Source of the DNA: Chryseobacterium soli
Lineage (GTDB): Bacteria; Bacteroidota; Bacteroidia; Flavobacteriales; Weeksellaceae
Length of the DNA: 64,000 bases
Direction: 5' to 3'
NCBI RefSeq assembly: GCF_000737705.1
Contig: NZ_JPRH01000006.1
Span: 124,001 to 188,000, forward strand
Every line of letters starts with the position of its first letter. Position 1 is the stretch's first letter. The translations under genes and the position numbers were made by a program. The notes below the pieces were generated by a model. The model was given only the letters and a program-made list of their open reading frames with translations, had not been told where the DNA came from and searched no databases. This document shows, piece after piece, positions 36,330-44,103 of this stretch.

Positions 36330-37829
36330 TTATTTTTTCTTTTTAGCTGGAGCCTTCTTAGCTGGAGCTTTCTTAGCACCTTTTTTAACAGCTTTTTTAG
36401 CTGGTTTAGCTACAGTAAGGTCATTCTTCTTGTAAGTATCCCACTCAGCACCTGAGATAGCTCTTACGATAACTTTTCTGTCTTTTTGTCTTTCAGCATC
36501 AGATGCAGTTGCAGGAACAGTAGCTTCCTGAGAACCGATACCGATAGATTTCAATGTTGCAGGGTTTACACCTCTAGCTTCTAAAGCAGCTACTACAGAA
36601 GCGGCTCTTTCTTTAGAAAGTTTCAAGTTGTAAGCGGCAGCACCTTTAGCATCTGTCATACCTACTACTACGAAGTTTTCAGCATCTGCATCTTTGATAA
36701 TCTTAGCAGCACTGTCTAATTTTTCACTAGACTGAGGTCTGATTGTAGCTTTGTTGAAATCAAATAAGATATCTTTTAATTGTTCAGTTACTACGATAGC
36801 TGTTGGCTTCTTAGGAGCTGGACATCCGTTGTATTCAGGAAGACCTGGTACTGTAGGACAAGCATCATCTTTGTCTAAGATACCATCACCGTCAGTATCT
36901 GGCCAAGGACAACCGTTGTTTTCTGCTGGACCTGCAACTGTAGGACAAGCATCATCTTTGTCTATTACACCATCACCGTCAGTATCTGGCCAAGGACAAC
37001 CGTTGTTTTCAACTGGACCTGCTACGTCTGGACATTGATCGTCTTTATCTGGAACTCCATCACCGTCAGTATCAGGACATCCTTGGAATTCTGGTAGACC
37101 TGGTGTATCTGGACATAAATCGTCTTTATCTAAGATACCATCCTTATCTCTATCTCTGTTACCAAATCTAAATAGTAAAGATGCTGAAGCTTGCCAAAAG
37201 TTAGCAACAGTAGATTTATCACCAGGAGTTGATACATAATCACCCTGAACACCAAGACCGAAGTTCTTAGTTACCCAGAAGTTAGCACCTGCACCTGTAG
37301 AAACTGTAAAGAAGTTAGCTTTACCATTCTCGTTACCACCGTCTCCGTTTAAAACATAGTTTCCATTAACGTCAGTTCTTGGGAAAGAAAGAGCAGTATA
37401 GTCATGTCTTAAATAGTTAGCACCTACTCTTAAGTAAGGATCAAACCAAGACTCTTCGTTCCATAAAAGCCCTGCAGCTTTAGCCTGGAAACCAAGACCA
37501 GTCATTAACATGAACTCTTTACCCATGTTGAATCTCTTATTATCAACATTTCCTACAGAAGTCTGCCAGTCGATAACCAAACCTTTACCAATGTTTCTAG
37601 CTACAGTAAGCTTAGACAATGGAGGAGTGATAGAGAAGTTGTTCACATTGAACATTGTCTTCGTCAAATTATTAGCAGAGAACGTATTACTGAAGTTGCC
37701 CTGCTGTGCTTTATGGTTTTCCGCATGAGCACCAACCCCGATTAACCACGGATTGTTGGTAGTCTGAGCGAAAACAGTAGAGGCTACAGTAAGCGCCAAT
37801 GCTGAAATTCCTAATTTTAGATTTTTCAT
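36330..37829 (-). CDS. OmpA family outer-membrane protein with TSP3 repeats and a Lys/Ala tail
   Basis: A 499-residue protein. It has a signal peptide (about 1-21) and an eight-stranded-type barrel (about 22-220). Calcium-binding thrombospondin type 3 repeats (about 225-335) read DTDGDGVPDKDDQCP and similar. The OmpA peptidoglycan-binding domain (about 345-465) has VVVGMTDAKGAAAYNLKLSKERA and DRKVIVRA. A very basic tail of about 25 residues is made of PAKK/KKAP units. It anchors the outer membrane to peptidoglycan. The basic C-terminal tail is unusual for the family. Monocistronic with its own terminator. Confidence 0.95.
   Translation of the reverse strand: MKNLKLGISALALTVASTVFAQTTNNPWLIGVGAHAENHKAQQGNFSNTFSANNLTKTMFNVNNFSITPPLSKLTVARNIGKGLVIDWQTSVGNVDNKRFNMGKEFMLMTGLGFQAKAAGLLWNEESWFDPYLRVGANYLRHDYTALSFPRTDVNGNYVLNGDGGNENGKANFFTVSTGAGANFWVTKNFGLGVQGDYVSTPGDKSTVANFWQASASLLFRFGNRDRDKDGILDKDDLCPDTPGLPEFQGCPDTDGDGVPDKDDQCPDVAGPVENNGCPWPDTDGDGVIDKDDACPTVAGPAENNGCPWPDTDGDGILDKDDACPTVPGLPEYNGCPAPKKPTAIVVTEQLKDILFDFNKATIRPQSSEKLDSAAKIIKDADAENFVVVGMTDAKGAAAYNLKLSKERAASVVAALEARGVNPATLKSIGIGSQEATVPATASDAERQKDRKVIVRAISGAEWDTYKKNDLTVAKPAKKAVKKGAKKAPAKKAPAKKKK
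36862..37030 (-). repeat. 87-bp near-perfect repeats in the TSP3 region
   Basis: Segments such as TATCTGGCCAAGGACAACCG recur 87 bp apart, encoding NNGCPWPDTDGDG units of the TSP3 domain. The high nucleotide identity suggests recent duplication or gene conversion. Confidence 0.6.
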
Positions 37830-37906
37830 AGAATTAAATGATTAAATAATTGATAATGCAAAATAAATATAATTTTTCTTTATATACAAAGTTTTTTAAA
37901 TGATTT

Positions 37907-38368
37907 TTAACTTTTCTTTAATATTCTATCCAGGTTACGTTTATTTTCTCTATCTTTTATCGCTTCCCTTTTATCAAAAAGCTTTTTCCCCCTTCCTAGC
38001 GCTATTAAAACCTTTGCTTTCCCCTTGTCATTAATATATAACTTTAAAGGTATAACAGTATTTCCTGCATCCTTTAATTTCTTTTCAAGTTTCTGCAATT
38101 CTTTTTTGTGCAACAGCAATTTCCGTTCCCTTTTTGTTTTGTGATTGTAAAAAGTACCTAATTTGTACTCATCAATCATCATATTTATAATGTATAACTC
38201 CCCATCAATAAACTGACAGAACGATTCTGTAATGGAAGCTTTGGATGAACGTAAAGATTTTATCTCCGTACCCGTTAATACCATGCCTGCTTCAAATTCT
38301 TCAAGAATTTCATATTCAAACCGGGCTCTTCTATTAAATATATTGACTGTTTTTTCGATCTTCATCAT
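37907..38368 (-). CDS. smpB: SsrA-binding protein SmpB
   Basis: Partner of tmRNA in trans-translation. The protein is 153 residues with the SmpB core: FEYEILEEFEAGMVLTGTEIKSLR and YNHKTKRERKLLLHKKEL, then the basic C-terminal tail with DKREAIKDRENKRNLDRIL that enters the A site. Two adjacent ATGs exist at the start (38368 or 38365). No tmRNA gene is visible in this window. Confidence 0.97.
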   Translation of the reverse strand: MMKIEKTVNIFNRRARFEYEILEEFEAGMVLTGTEIKSLRSSKASITESFCQFIDGELYIINMMIDEYKLGTFYNHKTKRERKLLLHKKELQKLEKKLKDAGNTVIPLKLYINDKGKAKVLIALGRGKKLFDKREAIKDRENKRNLDRILKKS

Positions 38369-38457
38369 TTTTAAATTTCGTTATGAAATATATAAAAAAT
38401 ACGGTACATTTAAAAACTTGGCTATGACATTATTATAAATTACCCAAATTCTTTTCG

Positions 38458-38465
38458 TAATTTTG
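38458..38465 (+). promoter_or_regulatory. -7 promoter element of the ABC-F gene
   Basis: TAATTTTG, a full TAnnTTTG match, 20 bases before the ATG. Confidence 0.6.
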
Positions 38466-38485
38466 CGCCAAATTTACAAAACTAT

Positions 38486-40108
38486 ATGTTAACAGTATCT
38501 AACTTATCTTTACAATTCGGGAAAAGAGTTCTTTTTGACGAGGTAAACATCATGTTTGCAAAAGGAAATTGTTATGGGATTATCGGAGCTAATGGAGCTG
38601 GAAAATCAACATTCCTTAAAATATTAACTGGAAAGCAGGATCCTACGACAGGGCATATATCACTAGAGCCAGGAAAAAGAATGTCAGTTTTAGAGCAGGA
38701 TCACTTTGCTTACGATCAATATACTGTTCTTGAAACTGTACTAAGAGGAAATAAAAAGCTATTTGAAATAAAAGAGGAAATGGATGCGCTGTATGCGAAA
38801 GAAGATTTCTCTGATGAAGATGGTATAAAAGCGGGAGAACTAGGTGTTATCTATGATGAAATGGGAGGATGGAACTCAGAATCTGATGCACAAAGTATGC
38901 TTTCTAATGTAAGAATCAAGGATGATATGCATTGGCAGATGATGAGTGAACTTGAGAACAAGGACAAAGTAAAAGTTCTTTTGGCTCAGGCACTTTTCGG
39001 AAACCCTGATGTACTGATTCTGGATGAACCTACGAATGACCTGGATATCGACACTATTTCATGGTTAGAAGACTTCCTTGCGGATTACGAAAATACAGTT
39101 ATTGTAGTTTCTCACGACCGTCACTTCTTAGATACTGTCTGTACTCATATCGGTGACTTGGATTATGCTAAACTGAACCTTTATACAGGAAATTATTCAT
39201 TCTGGTATCAGGCTTCACAGCTGGCAACAAGACAAAGAGCTCAAGCCAACAAAAAAGCTGAAGAGAAGAAAAAAGAACTTCAGGATTTCATTGCCAGATT
39301 TAGTTCAAACGTAGCAAAAGCTAAACAGGCAACGGCAAGAAAGAAAATGATCGATAAACTTAACATCGATGATATTAAGCCATCTTCAAGAAGATATCCT
39401 GCTATTATTTTTGAAATGGAAAGAGAGGCCGGAGATCAGATCTTAGATGTAAAAGGTCTTGAAAAGACTAAAGACGGAGAATTATTGTTCTCTAATATTG
39501 ACCTTAATCTTAAAAAAGGAGATAAAGTAGCGGTAATTTCTAAAAACTCTTTAGCAATCACTGAATTTTTTGAAATTTTAGCCGGAAATGTTGAAGCAGA
39601 CAAAGGTACAGTTGCATGGGGTGTTACTACCAACCAGTCGCATATGCCTTTAGACAATACGAATTTCTTCCAGGAAGACCTAAGTTTAGTAGACTGGTTA
39701 AGACAATTCACTAAAAATGATGAAGAGCGTCACGAAGAATTCATGAGAGGATTCCTTGGAAGAATGCTATTCTCAGGGGATGAAGCTTTGAAATCTTGTA
39801 CTGTACTTTCAGGAGGGGAAAAAATGAGATGTATGTTCAGTAGAATGATGCTTCAGAAAGCAAATGTTCTTTTACTTGATGAACCTACCAACCACTTAGA
39901 CCTTGAGAGTATCACTACTTTGAACAACTCTTTATCTAACTTCAAAGGAAATCTTTTATTGGCATCTCATGACCACGAAATGCTTCAGACAGTCTGTAAC
40001 AGAATTATCGAATTGACTCCTTCAGGGATCATCGATAGAGAAATGACTTATGACGAATATCTTGCTGATAAAAAAGTAAAAGAATTAAGAGAAAAAATGT
40101 ATTCTTAA
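38486..40108 (+). CDS. ABC-F ATPase, YbiT-like, with degenerate second ATP site
   Basis: A 540-residue soluble protein with two ABC domains and no membrane part, the ribosome-acting ABC-F type. NBD1 has Walker A GANGAGKSTF and Walker B LILDEPTNDLD, but its signature is MSELENKDKVKV in place of LSGGQ, as in YbiT. NBD2 has signature LSGGEKMRCM, Walker B LLLDEPTNHLD and ASHDHEM, but its Walker A position reads VISKNSLAIT and lacks the P-loop Lys. Only one composite ATP site is therefore complete. The linker (KAEEKKKELQDFIARF) is typical. Role in translation inferred. Confidence 0.93.
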   Translation: MLTVSNLSLQFGKRVLFDEVNIMFAKGNCYGIIGANGAGKSTFLKILTGKQDPTTGHISLEPGKRMSVLEQDHFAYDQYTVLETVLRGNKKLFEIKEEMDALYAKEDFSDEDGIKAGELGVIYDEMGGWNSESDAQSMLSNVRIKDDMHWQMMSELENKDKVKVLLAQALFGNPDVLILDEPTNDLDIDTISWLEDFLADYENTVIVVSHDRHFLDTVCTHIGDLDYAKLNLYTGNYSFWYQASQLATRQRAQANKKAEEKKKELQDFIARFSSNVAKAKQATARKKMIDKLNIDDIKPSSRRYPAIIFEMEREAGDQILDVKGLEKTKDGELLFSNIDLNLKKGDKVAVISKNSLAITEFFEILAGNVEADKGTVAWGVTTNQSHMPLDNTNFFQEDLSLVDWLRQFTKNDEERHEEFMRGFLGRMLFSGDEALKSCTVLSGGEKMRCMFSRMMLQKANVLLLDEPTNHLDLESITTLNNSLSNFKGNLLLASHDHEMLQTVCNRIIELTPSGIIDREMTYDEYLADKKVKELREKMYS

Positions 40109-40141
40109 GACAAGAATACATTCTAGTTTCAGAATAAAAAA

Positions 40142-40167
40142 ATTCCTCAAAGTTGCTTTTGAGGAAT
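40142..40167. terminator. Bidirectional terminator between ABC-F and M48 genes
   Basis: A 10-bp perfect stem ATTCCTCAAA/TTTGAGGAAT with T run downstream and A run upstream, between convergent genes. Confidence 0.85.
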
Positions 40168-40189
40168 ATTTTTTTATGTAAGTTTACCT

Positions 40190-41002
40190 TTATGAAGTCA
40201 GTTTTGTTTTCGGCAGGGTAACAGTTCCGGGGTCTTTCCATAAACCGTCTTTCTCTGCTCTTTTCTTAACAGCCTGAGCTCTTTTTTCGCTGTCCGGGTG
40301 AGAATTAAACATCTTTTCAAAACCAGATTGTGTACTTCCTTCTGAAAGCAGTGCCAGCTTTTTAAATGCTCTGTACGCTCCTACTACATTATAATTATTA
40401 GCTTTCATAAAATCATATGAATAGGTGTCAGCTTCAGATTCCTGCTTCTTGCTGTGTGAAGCATCCAAAAAGGCGTTCGCCATCTTTCCTACCTGGCTTT
40501 CATTAAGTGTAGAAACTGTAGCGGAAGCTGATGAAGCCGCATCTAATGCTGCTGCTTTTAAATAAGCCGATTTCATAGCATCTTTTGTGTCCTGATTTTT
40601 CACATGTCCGATTTCATGCCCGATAACTGCCAGTAGCTCATCATCCGTCATGATATCCATCAATGAAGAAAATACCCGAACGCTACCGTCTGCACAGGCA
40701 AAGGCATTAATGTCTTTTACTTTGTAGACTTTGTAATTGAGCGTAAGACCATCCTGGGATTTGTGTTTCGCGAAAAGTTTATTAAGCCTTATGGTATAAG
40801 GATCTTTAGGACCAGCAACCTGATTATTTTTATCCATATAATCTACTGATTCCTTTGACAGCTTAATCGCGTCTTCATTGGTAAAAGTAAAGGCCTTGGC
40901 TCCTTTGGAAACCACCCCTACTGCTTTTCCAAGATTAATTTTTTGTGCATTAACTGTACACACAGCTCCTAACAATAGAAGCCCGATAGCCATTTTTTTC
41001 AT
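40190..41002 (-). CDS. M48 family zinc metalloprotease, exported
   Basis: A 270-residue periplasmic protease with a signal peptide (about 1-20, ending NAQ). The catalytic AVIGHEIGHVKNQ (HExxH) sits near residue 130 and the third ligand Glu in ESEADTYSYDFM. This is the LoiP/BepA-like arrangement, a short stand-alone M48 without TPR. It probably degrades misfolded envelope proteins. The last ligand context NSHPDSEKRAQ is conserved in the family. Confidence 0.92.
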   Translation of the reverse strand: MKKMAIGLLLLGAVCTVNAQKINLGKAVGVVSKGAKAFTFTNEDAIKLSKESVDYMDKNNQVAGPKDPYTIRLNKLFAKHKSQDGLTLNYKVYKVKDINAFACADGSVRVFSSLMDIMTDDELLAVIGHEIGHVKNQDTKDAMKSAYLKAAALDAASSASATVSTLNESQVGKMANAFLDASHSKKQESEADTYSYDFMKANNYNVVGAYRAFKKLALLSEGSTQSGFEKMFNSHPDSEKRAQAVKKRAEKDGLWKDPGTVTLPKTKLTS

Positions 41003-41023
41003 AATTATTTCGAATTTGGACCG

Positions 41024-41031
41024 CGAAGGTA
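41024..41031 (-). promoter_or_regulatory. -7-like element of the M48 gene
   Basis: TACCTTCG on the minus strand, one base off TAnnTTTG and identical to the element before the GH63-type gene. Confidence 0.4.
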
Positions 41032-41099
41032 GTTAATTTTTAACAACTTCAGTTTCAAAACTTCATCATTAATCATTTCAAAATGCTATTTTTTTTCCC

Positions 41100-41107
41100 T
41101 ATTTTTG
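41100..41107 (+). promoter_or_regulatory. -7 element very close to the recJ start
   Basis: TATTTTTG ends only four bases before the ATG, so a transcript starting at the usual distance would be leaderless or nearly so. Confidence 0.45.
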
Positions 41108-41111
41108 TGAA

Positions 41112-42824
41112 ATGAGTCAAAAATGGATCTATAAGCCCGAACCCGATGAAGAAGTTGTGGACAGCCTAAGTTCGTCACTTGGATTTGGTACTTTTGAATC
41201 TAAACTCCTCGTTCTTAGAGGAATTGACAATTATCAAAAGGCCCGGGAATTTTTTAAGCCAAACCTTACTGATATTCACAGTCCTTTTTTAATGGCTGAC
41301 ATGCAAAAAGCGGTAGAACGCATTGCAACTGCTATTGAAAATGGAGAAAAAATAATGGTATATGGAGATTACGACGTAGATGGAACTACGGCCGTTGCTT
41401 TGATGTACCTCTATCTCAGCAAAATTGTTGAGAAAAAATATCTGGACTATTACATTCCCGACAGAAATTCTGAAGGATATGGTATTTCCACCGAAGGAAT
41501 TGATTTCGCGAAAGAAAATAATTTCTCTTTAATTATCGCGTTAGACTGCGGAATCAAGGCAATTGACATGATCGCTTACGCCAAAAGCTTGGATATCGAT
41601 TTTATCATCTGCGACCATCACCTTCCGGGAGACGAAATTCCGAATGCTGCCGCTGTTTTAGACCCTAAAAGAACTGACTGCAGATATCCGTTTAAGGAAC
41701 TTTCAGGATGCGGAGTGGGCTTTAAGCTTTGCCAGGGATTGAATACTATTTATAAAATTCCTGAAGCAGAATTATTTGAACTTACTGATCTGCTTGCCAT
41801 TTCCATTGCGGCAGATATTGTTTCGATGACCGGTGAAAACAGGGTTTTAGCTAAAATGGGATTAAAAGTCCTTCGAAAAACAAGAAATATGGGGCTAAGG
41901 CTTCTTATTCCTGAAGATAAACTTTCTCATTTTGAAATTTCAAATATTGTTTTTGAAATTGCCCCCAAAATAAATGCTGCAGGAAGGATTTCACATGGAA
42001 AAGCAGCGGTTGAGCTGATGGTTTCCGATAACCTGAAACACGCCAACCAGATCGTTAATGACATTATGGGTCTTAATGATGAAAGGCGTGAACTGGATAT
42101 GAATTCCACCCTTTCCGCTTTGAATCAGATCATTGAATCTCAGCAGGAAACCAAACATACGACGATCGTTTATCATCCCGAATGGAACAAAGGCGTTATC
42201 GGAATTGTTGCTTCAAGACTGATTGAAACATACCATAAACCAACATTGGTTTTCACAGATGGAAACAATGGAGAAATGGTAGCTTCTGCCCGATCTGTTT
42301 CGGATTTTGACGTTCATGAAGCGCTGGATCTCTGTTCAGAATATTTCCTGAAATTTGGAGGACATCACGCTGCGGCAGGCCTTTCAATGGAAAAAGACAA
42401 ATTTGAAGCATTCAAAGTAAAGTTTGAACGAATTGTTTCGGAGAAGATTCAGGAACATCAGAAAGAGCCGACTATTCATATTGATTCTGAAATCAATGTT
42501 GATGATATTAACAGAGAATTCATTAATTTTCATAGAAAACTGGCGCCTTTTGGCCCTCACAATATGAAGCCTATCCTGACTTTAACGAATCAAAGGCTTT
42601 CCGGATATGTAAAAACAATGGGGAAAGACAATAACCACGTTAAATTTTACATAAGACAGGAAGCTACAGGAAGAAATATTGAATGTGTGGGTTTTAAATT
42701 AGGCCCATTCGTAGACGATTTTAAGAATAAAAACTTTGATCTGGCTTTCACACTGGAAGAAAACCACTGGAAAGGTAATGTAACGCATTATCTGAATATT
42801 AAGGACGTAAAGTTTAGAGAATAA
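41112..42824 (+). CDS. recJ: Single-stranded-DNA-specific exonuclease RecJ
   Basis: A 5'-3' ssDNA exonuclease in recombination and repair. The 570-residue DHH-family protein has VYGDYDVDGTTAV near residue 80, CDHHLPGDE near 175, the DHHA1-linked GGHHAAAGLSM near 415, and a C-terminal OB-type region. The Mn-binding motifs are intact. nadD follows after 24 bases, presumably in the same transcript. Confidence 0.96.
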   Translation: MSQKWIYKPEPDEEVVDSLSSSLGFGTFESKLLVLRGIDNYQKAREFFKPNLTDIHSPFLMADMQKAVERIATAIENGEKIMVYGDYDVDGTTAVALMYLYLSKIVEKKYLDYYIPDRNSEGYGISTEGIDFAKENNFSLIIALDCGIKAIDMIAYAKSLDIDFIICDHHLPGDEIPNAAAVLDPKRTDCRYPFKELSGCGVGFKLCQGLNTIYKIPEAELFELTDLLAISIAADIVSMTGENRVLAKMGLKVLRKTRNMGLRLLIPEDKLSHFEISNIVFEIAPKINAAGRISHGKAAVELMVSDNLKHANQIVNDIMGLNDERRELDMNSTLSALNQIIESQQETKHTTIVYHPEWNKGVIGIVASRLIETYHKPTLVFTDGNNGEMVASARSVSDFDVHEALDLCSEYFLKFGGHHAAAGLSMEKDKFEAFKVKFERIVSEKIQEHQKEPTIHIDSEINVDDINREFINFHRKLAPFGPHNMKPILTLTNQRLSGYVKTMGKDNNHVKFYIRQEATGRNIECVGFKLGPFVDDFKNKNFDLAFTLEENHWKGNVTHYLNIKDVKFRE

Positions 42825-42848
42825 TCACTAAATGCTGCCATTTGATTT

Positions 42849-43433
42849 ATGAAGAAGATCGGTCTTTTTTTCGGGTCATTTAATCCAATCCACATTGGAC
42901 ATCTTATTTTGGCCAATTACATTCTGGAGAACTCTGATATGGAAGAGCTTTGGTTTGTCGTGAGCCCACAAAACCCTTTCAAAGAGAAAAAAACGTTGCT
43001 GAAGGATCACAACAGGCTGGATATGGTACAGCTTGCCGTAAAAAATTATCCGAATATGAGAGCCTCCAATGTAGAATTCTCACTTCCTAAACCAAGCTAT
43101 ACTATTGATACACTTACTTATCTTCATGAAAAATATCCTGATCATTCTTTCAGCCTGATTATGGGTGAAGACAATCTGGATGGTCTTCATAAGTGGAAAA
43201 ATTCTGAAACTCTTATAAAAAATCATCACATTATTGTGTATCCAAGGGTTTTTGAAGGGGAGAAAAAGGATTCTGAATATCTTCAGCATGATAATATTTC
43301 AGTTATAAAAGCTCCTGTCATTGAGCTTTCGGCTACGGAAATCCGGAATATGATTAAAGAGGGTAAAAATGTAAGACCTATGCTACCACCGGAAGTATTT
43401 GACTATTTGGACGGAAGCAGTTTTTATAAGTAA
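42849..43433 (+). CDS. nadD: Nicotinate-nucleotide adenylyltransferase
   Basis: Forms NaAD from NaMN and ATP in NAD synthesis. The protein is 194 residues with the nucleotidyltransferase motifs GSFNPIHIGHLILA at the N-terminus (GxFxPxHxGH), MGEDNLDGLHKWKN in the middle, and ELSATEIRNMIKEG (ISxTxxR) near the end. It lies directly behind recJ. Confidence 0.95.
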   Translation: MKKIGLFFGSFNPIHIGHLILANYILENSDMEELWFVVSPQNPFKEKKTLLKDHNRLDMVQLAVKNYPNMRASNVEFSLPKPSYTIDTLTYLHEKYPDHSFSLIMGEDNLDGLHKWKNSETLIKNHHIIVYPRVFEGEKKDSEYLQHDNISVIKAPVIELSATEIRNMIKEGKNVRPMLPPEVFDYLDGSSFYK

Positions 43434-43519
43434 TTTTGTACGGATTGAACGTTAAGGAAATAAAGCCGCGACCAGTGAATCTTTATTTTAAGTTTCAATG
43501 ATAATTTATAATCAAGATA

Positions 43520-43861
43520 ATGAACTTCATCGAAAAATTTTTCTCAAAATATTCCCAGGAAAAAATCATCAAATGGTTTAAACAGATTTGTATTGCAGAA
43601 GCTGTTTCTTGTTTCCTGCTATACGGCGTTGCCATGATCTGGAAAAGATATGATGATGAGGGACTTCTTCCTACGATTTTCATTATTGTTATTGGAAATA
43701 TCCACGGGATATTTTTCAGCCTTTATCTTTTGTTGTGTCTTCCTGTGAGAAAAATTTTCAACTGGGATGATGAGGATTTCGTCTTTGCCCTTCTTTCGGC
43801 ATTTTTCCCGTTCGCAACGATCTGGGTTGATAAAAAATTAGCCCGATTCGACAGAGAATAA
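43520..43861 (+). CDS. DUF3817 membrane protein
   Basis: A 113-residue integral membrane protein. Three helices are likely: CIAEAVSCFLLYGVAMIW, IIVIGNIHGIFFSLYLLLCL and FALLSAFFPFATIWV. The EAVSCFLL and IHGIFF segments match the DUF3817 pattern. It ends with the basic DKKLARFDRE. No function is known for the family. An 86-base gap separates it from nadD, so cotranscription is possible. Confidence 0.8.
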   Translation: MNFIEKFFSKYSQEKIIKWFKQICIAEAVSCFLLYGVAMIWKRYDDEGLLPTIFIIVIGNIHGIFFSLYLLLCLPVRKIFNWDDEDFVFALLSAFFPFATIWVDKKLARFDRE

Positions 43862-44020
43862 TTTTATTTTTCATAAAATTTCACTTTTTGCTGTAACAAT
43901 ATTCCAGTTACAGTTGTCTTATCATGTATAAAAGGTAAGTATCTAATTTTTTAATACAAATTTTAACTACTGAAAATCAATTAGTTAAAATGGATATAAA
44001 AATATTTCAAGTACTTTGTA

Positions 44021-44052
44021 TTGCAAGATACTAGATTTATTATATATCTTTG
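44021..44052 (+). promoter_or_regulatory. Promoter of the tandem receptor genes
   Basis: TTG (44021-44023), 21 bases, then TATCTTTG (44045-44052), a full -7 match, 51 bases before the first receptor gene. Confidence 0.7.
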
Positions 44053-44103
44053 TAATGTTAAATAATAACACATACAAGCTATTAACAAGTTAAAATAACC
44101 ATC

